64,000 bases of DNA from Cryptomeria japonica. Taxonomy: Eukaryota > Streptophyta > Pinopsida > Cupressales > Cupressaceae. Each line of letters starts with the position of its first letter. Positions within the stretch are counted from its first letter, which is position 1. The notes below the pieces were generated by a model. The model was not told the DNA's origin. It saw only the letters and a program-made list of their open reading frames with translations, and made no database searches. Both the position numbers and the translations under genes were made by a program. The DNA is taken from assembly GCF_030272615.1 (NCBI RefSeq), contig NC_081415.1, positions 416,730,757 through 416,794,756 of the forward strand, given 5' to 3'. Shown here piece by piece: positions 52,600-64,000 of this stretch.

Positions 52600-55500
52600 G
52601 AAAGCTTTCATTAGTTTTGTTTTCTTTGCGACCATGATTGCATGCAAATTATGATTATATATATATTTTTTACAATATTTATATTAAGAAATAGAACTTT
52701 GATCAATGTCTGCAGGTAACATTTGGTTGTTAGGGTTATAGCTATCTTTGCATGTTGGTTTCAAGTGGAGGATCGTGGAAGACTTTAGGGCATAGGGTAG
52801 AGCGTCAGCCCTAATTAAAAATCTTTGTTTCTTCTAGTTGGGTCAGTTGGCTCCTCATCCTCAGCAGGTACCCATTTCAATTAGTTTTAATTTATTATCA
52901 TAATGCTTTGTTTCCTACTCTGTTAATGACCAGCTTCTCTTTGTGGGTGGGTATTCGAAAGATGCTGCTATTAATGGTAGATAGGAACAATCCTCCCAAA
53001 CCAATCTTCTTTTTCTAGGGATAGGGCATAAATACTCTGCAGGTTTAAATTGACGTCTATTTCATCATCGCTAGGGGTTGGAATCTGCAAGTAAGAAACT
53101 AAAAGGTCAAGCATTTAGTTTTCGCTAAAATGGAAGGTCGTTGACATTCCCACATTCTCCATACATGGAAATGAGAGCATTCTTCATATAAATGTCTGGT
53201 TTGTATCACATTTTGATAATGCAAGTCTCTTTTTCAATAATTTTTTGTGCTAAAATAAAACCTTAAAATTGTTTCATTCCATAGCTAAAGTTCACATTGC
53301 ATATCATTTGTTTTGTTTGTCAAAATATTTGTTCTGTAAACATCATCAAAAGATAAAATGTGAAAGCCTATTGGTTTTATATTCATCTTTTGTGCGTCTT
53401 CCCTAAACTAGTTAAAAACTGTGTAATTATGCGTATGCCTCACGCCTGATGTGTTTTCGGCATATGTGTTTTATATGAATACCCTTCTAATGTTTACTTT
53501 GCCTTCTTACATGTATTTATAGGTTTGTTTCATGATTGATGTGTTTTCAGCATGTCTACTCTATGTGTACCTTCTCATGTATGCTTTGTATCTTACATGT
53601 TTTTACATGCATGACTGAGTAGGATACCTCCACAACCTGATCGTGTTTGGCAGTTTCTTCTCCTATTTTCAAATCCAGGTACTTTTCTGCATCTTGTTTC
53701 TATATCTGGCTAATTATGCTTGTTTTCCTTTCTATAATATGTTGCTCATTTTTTAAATTACTCATTGTGCTATAATAAACCTAAGGAAGCCTAATGAAAA
53801 CAAAGGAAAGCAAGATACTACACGCCTTTTCCCTTACTTGCATCAATACTTGTAATTCTACTTATAAATAGAATGATTATATTTTGGACTCTCAATTCTA
53901 TTTGATATCAAAGTTTAAATGTTGATATGGTGTCCACAGAGTGTTTTTGTCCTCATTTTCTTTCCAAAATAACATCTTTTCAAATCTGATTCTCCAATGT
54001 GCTTTACCTATTTCTAGATTTTTCTTTGAAATTTAAATTATGTTATTTGAACTTGCATATAGACAATTAGCAAGGCTTGCATGTAATGCTTATGCATGCT
54101 AAATTATGATAAGCACGACACCTTAGCAGCATTTTAGCGAGCTTTTCAGGAGGCTGATCCAAAACTTGCATTAGATCATGTTTTTTGTGTGCTTGTGCAT
54201 GGTATAATTCATTATTATTTTTATCTAACTTGATGTTGTTTGTATTTTTTTAAGTCATTGTTAATTGCTTTTCTTCAAATAAAAAAGGTCTGGTACCAAC
54301 ACAAGCAAATGGCCCTGCTTTACCATAGACTCTTATACCTAATGCAATGGTTAATTTTGCCATATTCAAGTGACCATGTATGTACACCATCGGTTGATTT
54401 TATTAGTTGCAACTTCCATTCATGTCATTGAATGCTTGAATTCAGTTGTCTCCAAGTGATATTGATATATATCCATATTATAATCATGAATTTCCACTCC
54501 ATGATCATTACCTTCCCGCCAAGATATTTTCCTCACTGTCACGTAGGCAATCTTTCTTGCTCACTATTCTTTGTCTGCTCACTATTGCTCGTCTCTTCTG
54601 TCATTTTAAGCCCGATAAAGTCTGAAAATGTTGAAAACATCTTATTGAGTGTGTTGGATTTTGCCAACCATGAACTCACAACTTATAGTCTGGAGACTAT
54701 ACACAATTATACCTTTATTTGTGATAGTCAAAACCGGTCACTGTAGTTAGTACTCTGTTAAATTACCTCGTTTTCTCATACCAAAACCAAGCATGGGACA
54801 AAAAAATTGCTTCACAATCCTATTAATATGCTCCATGAAACAAGACAAGAATCAACGCCATCTTGGTATCTATAGCAACGATATAATATTATATTTTTAG
54901 AAAGCAAAGGGAGGGCCTTTGTATTTGTAATGCCTACAATTAAATTCATACTACCCAGCTAGCATTTCTTGCACTGGGTGCACATACCTACCCTGAATCT
55001 CTACTCCAATTTGTAGAGTTGTTGCAGATGTTGTAATGATGATGAGAAAATTAAAGCTTTACAAACGTGGAAAATTCCTGTAATGGGTTGTCACTTCTCT
55101 CTATATTTATCTGGATGAAATTTTAGAATCTTTTCTATTTGCTTTGCTAGTTATCCTGTTTGTAGCCACATTAAATTTGCAAGGTGTGTTGCACTATCAT
55201 CATATGCCAATAACATCAAAAGATGCTATTGAGTGAAAAATAAAAAACTGAATTACTAATGAAATATAATGCATGGGGTATAAAGATACGATGCAAATGT
55301 GCCAAGCTATTCATGAGATGTAGATCCCCAACCTTTAAGACTAAACAAGAGTCTTTGGTAAGATACACTCTTACATTTGTAATTTAGTGCTTCTATATAT
55401 AAAAATACACTTGCATGACATTAAAGAAACAAAGATGTACAAATATTTAGGCTCTTCCCAAATTCTGATTTTCAATTGCTAAATTCTACACAGTGATAAT

Positions 55501-58500
55501 AGAAAAATCACAAACCTCAACAAATATTATGCTAACACTGTTAAATTCTTGTCTCCTACCAGACAATCGATACACCTGCTAGACAAATCAGGTTTCCAAC
55601 TCTGATAGAGAATGTTGGTTTTTTCAGTATACAAAAAGGGCATAGCAGAGTAGCTCAAAACTTGATTGATAAACATAGCAAAATAGAAGACATCAATAAA
55701 TTGATGCAGCAATTGATTAATTAATTAATTATAAAATCTGATACTTATGGCTATGTATTAACAAACAGGAAGCTCTAAGTCAGAAAAATGGTAGTGCCCT
55801 AAACAGGGCATTCTCTTAAAATAAACAAACCTCCAGCAAATATTATGAAAATATATTATGGTAGTGAACAAAGTGATGGTCATATAAATGTGAAAGTGAA
55901 AACGGACATTTGTTTTCATGAAGTAGTGATCATTTACATACAGATTTTAAAAATAATGCTTATGTGTATTAATCTAAAATATGTTACATCATACAAAAAT
56001 ATCATCAGGTAGCAAACATATAATAAGGTCTCTTACAAGAGGAATAGTCTTTGTATTATTTTATGTACTTAGAATCATCTTTAAGTATTATTCTTGAGTA
56101 TTATGAAAGGAAGGAACATGGCAAATTATTTTCGAGCTATTTGATAAAGATCCAAGCAACTTATCTTTGACATTGCATTCACAGATAAATATTCTAGTAC
56201 TAATTTACTGTCTTAATGGTTATAGAGTTAAAAAATATGTTATAAGAATTGGCTAAATTTTTACAATAGATTCTAGAGTGGGGTTTTAATAGCCCTTCCA
56301 ATATGGAATTGTGTGATGCTTTCCATATTTGTCTCAATGTCATTTGCCAACTGGGATTGTGTATTTATCAATCAATTACTATTTAGCTCTTATGAAATAT
56401 TCATGTATCCCAAAAGAAAGATTAACAATTACTCCTTTAGGTGCTCTAGGCTATGCTTATATTGGTGTTTCTAGCTTTGCTATTGATAGCTTAGATGCTG
56501 GAACAAATGGTACTACCTCCAACACCCTGTCCATATTTGCATGGATATGAAGGCCATGTTCAAGTTTTGCATACATGTCTACCATGCTAGTATGGCAACT
56601 ATAACATCTGCCAAAAATTTCAGCTAGACAAAACAGATAAAAAAACAAAACCGTTCTTCGACTCTCTAAAAAAGTGTGCAGCTTTGAATGTAATGTATCT
56701 TCATGGGGTCTACCTACAATCTTTTCATTTGTTGACACTCAGCCTCAAGAATGATCCTTGAAGCTGCATAAATTGCCTAGTCTTTTCTTTGACTTCTTCT
56801 TGTCTTAATCTAATCCATTGGGAAATTCATCTAATTTAGCATGGTACCTGTCAATAAGCTTGAGTTAATACAAGAAATCACTGTAACCTATTAATGCAGT
56901 TCATTGCTAGGTTGATATTTGACTCCAAAAACCTCAAAGAATAAATAAAGATCAAAATACTGTTAACACTCTAATTTTGACCTTTATTCGTTTCCTGTGC
57001 ATTTTATATCTGCAAATTTGTTTTTGAATTGGTCATGTTTACCAGTTAATAAGAAGGTGTTTGATAGTATAAAGTTCATTAACAATATCTTAGAATTTTC
57101 TTGGATTACCTTATGTGCTATCATTAAATTTAATTGAGTTAACTAGAAACCCTTGATCTAACGGAAGAGAACATTACAAGGATGACAATAACGAGTCACA
57201 ATTATAAACCTTATCCCTGGTTCCAACTCAATAGTGTGTTGGAAGCCCTTGTTTGGTGGAAGTCTTGGAGGCATATCCTCAAACAAAAAATTATAATTAC
57301 TCAACAAAATTTGGATATTTGGAGACCCCCAAGTCATTGGTACCTAGAGGTAACCTTTTAATGGCAGAGATAGTTGCCATCTATCTGACTTGATCCCATC
57401 TCAAATGCTTCTCTATTTGATAAGTTATTACATATTGTATTGCAGCATCTATAACCCGCTTGATGACCTTTCATCCTTGTTCTATAAATCTAAGTGTCAT
57501 CGTGTGAGGGTTCTATCGAATGTAACCGTTTGATGCCCAGAACTATCTGAGCTCCCCCAAGCAAAATGCCATAAAAGTAATGGATTATAGTATGCCCATC
57601 CAAGATTGCTTGTAACTATAAAATTTCCTATTTGTAGGCCAAAGAATACCCATTTGCAATTGACACTTTGAACCCTGAAAACTCTTTAACTTTCACGTTG
57701 CAACATGCTATGACAAGTTGCTCAATGCAGTACAGTAGAGTGAAAGTTTTTTTTTGGGTTTTTTTTTAAATAAAATTGTTTTTGATCTTTTTTGATTCTC
57801 GAGCTGAAATATTTTGTTATTCATCTTTTCTATATTAAATTTTGTATTATTCTTAGGTAGGAATACTTAAGTCGTACCAGAGTTGTGATTCTGCCAGTCT
57901 ATGACTTGACATTATTAGTATTTTTTGGAAAAAAAATGACATTCAAAATTCACTACTAATTGCTTTCCTTTAAATAAAAATGGCTTGGTATCATCACAAG
58001 TAAATGGTCCTTCTTTTTCAAAATGCCTACTATGACATTGGCAATGGTAAGCATGGAAGAATTTTCACTTTCACTAACCTATTTTCTCATTTTATAAACT
58101 AATTGCAAATCTAACTTATTTCTTTCAAAGCAAGGAGGAGGGCCTCACCAAAGATAAATGTTTTGGTTGTGCTAATATTCATGTTGTTAATTTTGCAGCT
58201 TTTCGAATGCAAAAGCACAAAACAGTGAGGAAACCCACAAAAAAGTTCAAGAGTCAGGAAACCCACAAATATTGCATATGCTGATATATGCTTTCTGCTT
58301 TCCCAATGATTCTGATAGTTGCATTTATAATTATCCAAAATTTGACTTATGATTAAATCAAAATAAAAATCCATTCAATCTTAGTACTACCTCACCACAC
58401 AAGAACACCGACACTTGGTGAGAGAAGACCAGAAAGGCTATTATTTGTCAAATTGCTATAAAATACTTGCATCAAGTCAATGTTATGTTTGTGTTGTGGT

Positions 58501-61150
58501 GTTTTAATTTCTTATTGCGAAAATGCAAATTTGCTTAATTTTGTACTCTTGTTACGATTTGTTTCATTGTATTATGTTATCTTGTTATAGGGCCCTCACA
58601 TCAACTATTTGTTGAAAGCCAATTTCCCTGTCACATTTAAACTTAAATATAGATCATTAGTATACCCATCTTACCACTGCAGTGTTCTCCCTTTGATCCA
58701 ATTTCCTTCTGATATTCTACACCCTAGAATATTACCTAAAACATCCAACTCATCCTCAACTAGTCAAAATAGATTCATAAATGTATCACGTGGAAAATTT
58801 GAGATGTAGATTTGTGACTCGCTAGTTTGAAAAATAAAAATGGGTCATTGGATATTACCTCTCTTTTAGGTTATATTTGAGAAATGAATAAGTGTTGTCT
58901 ATCTTTCAATCTTGAGCTTTCATGCCATGTATTGTGAAATTGTGGTGTACAAGTTTTTTTCAACCAACTTGATGAAGAATATTGCTAATGTTAGTCTTGG
59001 CTTTGAATGGTGACCCCTTTTGTTTTGCTTCGCTTTGTAATAGTGATCCGTAGTAGTCCATTTGGGTTATAATGGCCTCATGTTCTTTTGGCATATAATG
59101 TTAGGATTACTTTCTGGTTATTGTCTGTGCTCCCACATTTTGCATAAATGGTTTTGTACATAATAATGATACATGTGCAGTTGCATCTTGCAGATCTTTG
59201 AATGCAGAGGCTCAAAACAGTCACAAAAACACAATCAGAAAGCCCAGAAAGCCTACAGAGAAGCTCAGAGCAGCCAAAAAAGTCTACAAAGAAATTGAAT
59301 GAGAAAAGGCAAATGAAATTAAATATTTCATTACCACTGTACTAGTTTTGTACATAGTTAATTGACAAACAATGATCAGGACGAGTTCTTTCAATTTAAA
59401 TTCCACGTAAATCAATTAACAATGCTCAAGGAATATATGTCAATACATATACATATTTCCTCTTTTTGCTTTGTATTGCAGTGTTCTGTTTAAGCACCCA
59501 ATTAATCATTTCTTGCTCAGTTTTGTTCTTTAATTATGTCACTTTATTTCATTTTGAAATCAAAGCTACCAAAAGTTGTTTTATGATTTGTTCCTTTGAC
59601 ATATACAACCCACCATGATTTATGGCTTCGAAGCATTTGTGGAACCTTATTCTTCTAATATTTTTGGACATCTTTTGGAAAGGCCGAAACACATAAATAG
59701 CATTTGTTTCTTATATTTAATGACATTCGTAATTCGGATCTATCATATAGAGACAAGTGACTTGTTCAGGTCTAGCTCAACAGGCTTTTAGATATGACTT
59801 TTTGTTTAGTTATCACACAGTAACTTAATATTATTTTTGGTGTGACTTTCTGTTTAGATGATAGAATTGACGTTATTTAAGGGTGTCTACCTACTTGTCT
59901 TGATTGTCAAGGTTCTCAAAATCAATTCCCTTAAAAGATTTGCTTTAAAAGGTTATTTTGAATAATGGTTCTAACACTTGCAATTCGAACTCACAAGTTT
60001 CTGCATGAAAGCATTGCCCCTGCTGCAAGCAACCACACAAGACTAAATGCCCAAACCCAAGCAAAGATTCCAGGCAGGAACTTCGCTGCTTGCAGCTCTT
60101 GTTTATTTAGCTCCACCAACCCCTACCTATAATTTAGAGCATTGGTCATAATCCATTTTTGTGAAGATATTTATCCATATAGTTGGATCTCTTTGCAATA
60201 TTATCACAATCTAATTTGATTATGTTTCTCAAATTACCATGTGTGTAAGGTGAAAAATATTTCATTGATTACAAATTTATCAGAGAGAGTTTGGAGTGCA
60301 TGTACAATGAGTTTTGAGTACATGCACACCATCTCATAGTAAAGAAATAATAAAAAATTTGAGACTGGGAAATTCATGGCATATTATAATCTTTATAAAA
60401 TGTTGGTTGATTACTAGAAAATGCTCATCTAAAAGCTTTTATGATCAAAATTACATGCATCAACTCAACATTGTCATATCAGATTATATCCTCTTTTCCA
60501 AAATTCTAATTAAATTAGTATTATACTAATAGTGTTGGCACATTATGCTTTTGATGTGATTCAAGATTTTATCATTTATTTTAAGCTGAGAAATGGACAT
60601 GTTTATATGAGGCGTAAATTATTTAATGTGTTTATCTAAATATTTGTCAATAATATCATGATATTTATTTCTCGAATGATACAATTGCATGCATACCTTT
60701 TAAATAAATATAACAAAGAAGGGCCCTTGAGTTGTGGATGTTCAAATATGGATTATAACAATTGAGAATCGCATGCCTATGTCATGTGTGTGAACACTTT
60801 TTTTTTTTTTATAAATAATATGCAACAGAGCTACGAGAGATTTATATTAATAATAATAAAAGTACTACAAAATATGTTTGAATTCTGAAGGGTTTTCAAG
60901 AATCCAAACATTCTAGTCCAGATAGTGATTTGAAGAATTTCAAAAAAAACCCTATATATTGCATATATGAGACTATTACCCTATATATTGCATATATGAG
61001 ACTATTGGACCTGACTGTATATCTAGATGAAAAAACCTGGAAGCTATTCCTTTGCATAATATAGCTAGCAGGCCTATACAAAATCCAATATATTCAAACC
61101 AAAAACTAAAGTTGAAAATCTTGTTTGCATATCACAAAGAAAGAGAATAC
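52600..61150. other. Long stretch without a supported gene
   Basis: Mostly AT-rich and non-repetitive by eye. Two diverged direct repeats stand out: 54261-54340 against 57959-58040 (TTCAAATAAAAAAGG, CACAAGCAAATGG type) and 58195-58240 against 59190-59235 (TTTGAATGCA, CAAAACAGT). Short frames at 56329-56550 and 58609-58809 show no domain. I see no tRNA or rRNA. Confidence 0.4.
60951..61008. repeat. Two copies of a 28-bp repeat
   Basis: CCTATATATTGCATATATGA occurs at 60951 and 60979 in direct repeat; the unit is 28 bp. Confidence 0.9.
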
Positions 61151-61159
61151 TTATTAACA

Positions 61160-61870
61160 GAGCATCCCTGAGACCCTAGAGGTGACTAGGTCTAGGAATG
61201 TTTGCCCCTTCCACACCTAGTGCTCTGGCTATGGCTTGACTCAAACCAAGATCATTCCTCGGTGACTAGGTCTAGGAATGTTTGCCCCTTCCACACCTAG
61301 TGCTCTGGCTATGGCTTGACTCAAACCAGGATCATTCCTCACATCATCAGGCCAAACTTCATTTTCAATCACTGCCCCATAATGCTTGAGATCATAATTA
61401 GTGCCCAACCCTTCCTCGGTGATGTAATCCTTGAACCAATCCCCACCTTTGTTAAACTTCAAGCCCAAGACTTTCTGCAAGAACCTCATATGCTTCATAA
61501 TATTTGGCCTTCTTGATTCAAACACATCCACGAATACCCCAAAAAGGATAGGCATTTTGCGAATGACCCAACCCCCTCAACAGATAGCAAAATAGTTGTG
61601 TGGCATAGGAATGGTGAGATAATCATCAATGTTTGCAACCACTAATTCAATTTCCCCCAATAGAGAGCCATCAAAAATTTTCTGGCATAGACGCATGGTC
61701 GTCACCTTTGCTTCCCCCGCTTTAATAATAGTTGCAAGGAAAGTTGTTTGGATATCTGTATTAACCCTATATCTGTGAGAAGTCATGATGAAATATTCCC
61801 CTAAGATTTGCTTGACTGCATGAATAATGAGGGGGTTGGAGTAATTCTAGATGGCTAACAGGTGTTTATT
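61160..61870 (-). pseudogene. Unrecognised broken coding sequence
   Basis: Minus-strand frames at 61577-61786 and 61241-61555 are in phase with one another and are separated by a TGA near 61585; reading can be extended upstream to about 61860 past another stop. The product would include RLCQKIFDGSLLGEIELV, KMPILFGVFVDVFESRRP and GGDWFKDYITEEGLGTNYD, ending RPSHL. The frame end is disturbed by a 79-bp tandem duplication. Composition looks like true protein (varied, charged), but I know no matching family. It may be a mobile-element protein or a host gene fragment. Confidence 0.45.
61183..61340. repeat. 79-bp tandem duplication
   Basis: GGTGACTAGGTCTAGGAATG begins at 61181-61182 and again at 61260-61261, and the following sequence through TCATTCCTC is repeated nearly exactly. 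79 bp is not a multiple of three, so it changes the minus-strand frame. The near-identity indicates a recent event. Confidence 0.9.
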
Positions 61871-62371
61871 AGTAATTTCCCACAAAAAGGATATTTGTCC
61901 TTTGTCTGAGATAAGGCAGATAGGGGAATCCATGGAAGTAGCCAAAAAGATAACTACCAAGGTAAATTATGGATACAAGAGATGTGGTGAAAAGGAAACT
62001 TATGCTTGAATATATAGAGGATAAACTTGATTCCCATTGAAAGTCTAGAGAAAGTAGATAAATAATGTGGCGTAAATATGACATGATTTGAGGTCCTAGA
62101 AATTCAATAACATATCATCTCTATAGGAAATAAATGATCATCCAAAGGCACATCATATAATATTTGTCTGTTGACATGTGTGAGGGAGAACTAAACATGT
62201 AAGGAATGCCGTCGAAAATTAAATGAGTCTAATTCCTGAAAATAATCTCCTCATAACCCCTTAAGCAGCCAATGATATTTGTCAAGATTTATAAATAATG
62301 TCATGTACATATATTTTAAGTTCAATGTTGGCAAGCTCTAACTGATAGCCAACATCCAAAAGATATCCCAA
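61871..62371. other. Unassigned stretch
   Basis: No domain or repeat recognised. It may include the LINE 3' untranslated region of the element to the right. Confidence 0.3.
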
Positions 62372-64000
62372 TTATGTTGCTAAAGCTATAAAAATATGAT
62401 GATTGATGAAACACATATCACTAAGGAGGACCAATGGAGCCAAAATGAATTCCACCCACAACTTGATTAGCCAACTCATGAGCTTCTTTGTTTCTTCCCT
62501 ATAAACATGGTTGATGGTGTGTGCCTCAAAAAAGTTCAAGATCTCCAAATCTCTTTCCAAATATGCATTCAATTTCCAATTGGGTGTGGAGCCTTTCTAA
62601 TCGCGTTGATGAACAAAGTCGAGTCACCTTTAATCTTCAGTCTATCTATAGTTAAGTCCCTGCAGAAGAGGAGACCTAATGTGAGGGCCTTGAATTTTGC
62701 TATGTTGTTGGTGTCTACTTCTAAGAGAATTGACAATCTGTCAGCTATGTTCACATCCCATAATTTTATGATGCAACTTGCACCTGAGGGGCCTGGATTG
62801 CCTCTAGAGGTGCCATAAAAATTTAATTTATACCATCCAAGACATGGAGTCTTTGATACTGCAAGGCTTCTGGATATGTTCTTATCTTGTCCCCCTATGC
62901 TAGTGAAAAGAGGGACACACAATCCATTCCATCTAAGTCTCATTTGACCATCCCATTTTGTGAATACTCCTTGGTTGGGGGAGTAAGAGATGTTGTTGAC
63001 TACTTCCACCATTATAGCCTCCAACATTTTATTCCTCAAAGATTCTTTTATTCCTCTCATTCCATAGTTTCCAAACTAGAAGAGAGGGGCTGATTTTCCA
63101 TAAGCTACTAAGGAGAGATTTAGTCTTTGTTGGCCAACATTGGAAGAGACTCAAAAATTTATTAGAGAGGGTTGTTATCTATCCTAGTTTGGCACACATC
63201 CATTGTCAACATTCTTGAGCAAAGGAGCAGCCAATGAAGATGTGGTCGACAGTTTCCTCCTCTTGTTTACATAAAACACACCTAAATGGGTCCTCATAGC
63301 CTGTTCTTTTGAATTTTTCTGCTTTCAGGACTCTTTTTTGGAGAGATTCCCACAAGAAGGCACCTGCACACACTACTTTTCCCAACAAATTTTAATTGGG
63401 ATGTCTGTCTTGGCTTGAGACTCGGCTTGAGACTCAATTTTGGAGACTTTGTATCCATCCTTTGCATTATATATTCTATTCTTAGCTCTTGCCCAAATCA
63501 ATTTCTCTTCCCCTCTTCTGAGAACCAATCTTCTGTCAATAATGTTGTCTGTCAACTTAGAAATATCCTACGCTAGCAAAGGTAGGGATTTAAAGTCCTT
63601 CCATTCCCATCCTAGGATCGGGTCATTCTAGAGGTTGATATAATATTTGACCTTACTACCTCAATGATTTTTGAGGTAGGTTTTAGTCTCCTCAATGTAG
63701 ACAAGAGAATCTTTGCTAGGATAGCCACCCCATTAATCTTCCCAAAAGAGAGCATTATTTCTTTCATGAATGTCCCAAGTTAGCTGATCTAAGATTAGAG
63801 GTCTACAACTCAACATGAAATTCCAAACTCTGGAACCCTTAGGTGGAGTTTCAATCCTAACAATTTCATCCTCATCATTGTTATTAAGATATTTAGATTG
63901 CAAAATTATTACCCATTTTAGTTGAGGTTCTCTGGGCATTTTAGAATTTAGATTAGCACCCAAAGCTTTATTTTGCCATGTTAGATTTATGATCCCTACT
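62372..64000 (-). pseudogene. LINE ORF2 C-terminal part: RT tail, zf-RVT, RNase H; 5' part outside the window
   Basis: Reading leftwards: KGSRVWNFMLSCRPLI (63733-63963), typical of the region after RT in plant L1 ORF2; a zf-RVT zinc-binding segment (FRCVLCKQEEETVDHIFIGC, 63206-63388); and an RNase H domain (62569-63060, KLNFYGTSRGNPGPSGASC). In the RNase H the first catalytic Asp is Tyr (NFYG), the usual Glu is Lys (NIAKFKA), and GDS keeps its Asp. An in-frame TAG falls at 62569-62571. The element is therefore dead. Its 3' end was not fixed. Confidence 0.85.

Overview
The window looks like seed-plant nuclear DNA, most likely from a large-genome gymnosperm such as a conifer. That is an inference from very long introns, AT-rich sequence, stacks of nested, mutated retrotransposons, and one recognisable plant host gene. 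There is no sign of bacterial, organellar or viral-genome organisation.

Host gene. On the minus strand I recognise the first three coding exons of the 26S proteasome lid subunit RPN12 (45184-45080, 39641-39563 and 37819-37717), with splice sites and codon phase all agreeing. A 5'UTR intron is also likely. Exon 4 onward is not found, so intron 3 runs from 37716 leftwards beyond the window edge (more than 37.7 kb). Everything from 1 to 37716 therefore appears to lie inside one intron.

Intron 3 is filled by nested transposons. (a) 1-7083: the 5' LTR and leader of a minus-strand LTR retrotransposon. Its LTR is split by a 5.2-kb hAT element (1624-6825, TSD GATTCAAT), which is itself split by a 1.4-kb non-autonomous hAT (4817-6222, TSD GTGTATTC); that one contains a 90-bp hairpin flanked by an 8-bp direct repeat. 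(b) 7570-19549: a degenerate plus-strand copia-type element holding a complete minus-strand copia (8299-14325, TSD GTTTC), a truncated minus-strand copia (about 15270-17690), and a 309-bp TRIM (18689-18997, TSD TATGG) whose 135-bp LTRs carry a tRNA-like sequence. (c) 20379-21900: remnants of a second hAT and of a LINE. (d) 23072-37407: a plus-strand chromodomain gypsy (TSD TTATC) split by a minus-strand copia (25211-32692, TSD CAGCA), which is in turn interrupted by a truncated copia fragment (28956-30454).

Introns 2 and 1 (37820-45079) hold diverged repeats, a SINE-like retroposon with a 13-bp TSD (40765-41245), a GC-rich minisatellite and one unexplained open frame. Upstream of RPN12 are three 72-bp repeats (45744-45959) and a 1.3-kb GA-rich tract (46199-47520). 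Further right come a LINE 3' fragment with an intact-looking RNase H domain (49445-51293), a weakly supported host gene candidate (52006-52508), a long stretch with little content, an unrecognised broken coding sequence (61160-61870), and a minus-strand LINE running off the right edge (about 62372-64000).

Almost all transposon coding regions are broken. Many in-frame stops fall at conserved Gln or Trp codons, the pattern expected from deamination of methylated cytosines. The most unusual object is the TRIM with a tRNA-like LTR.
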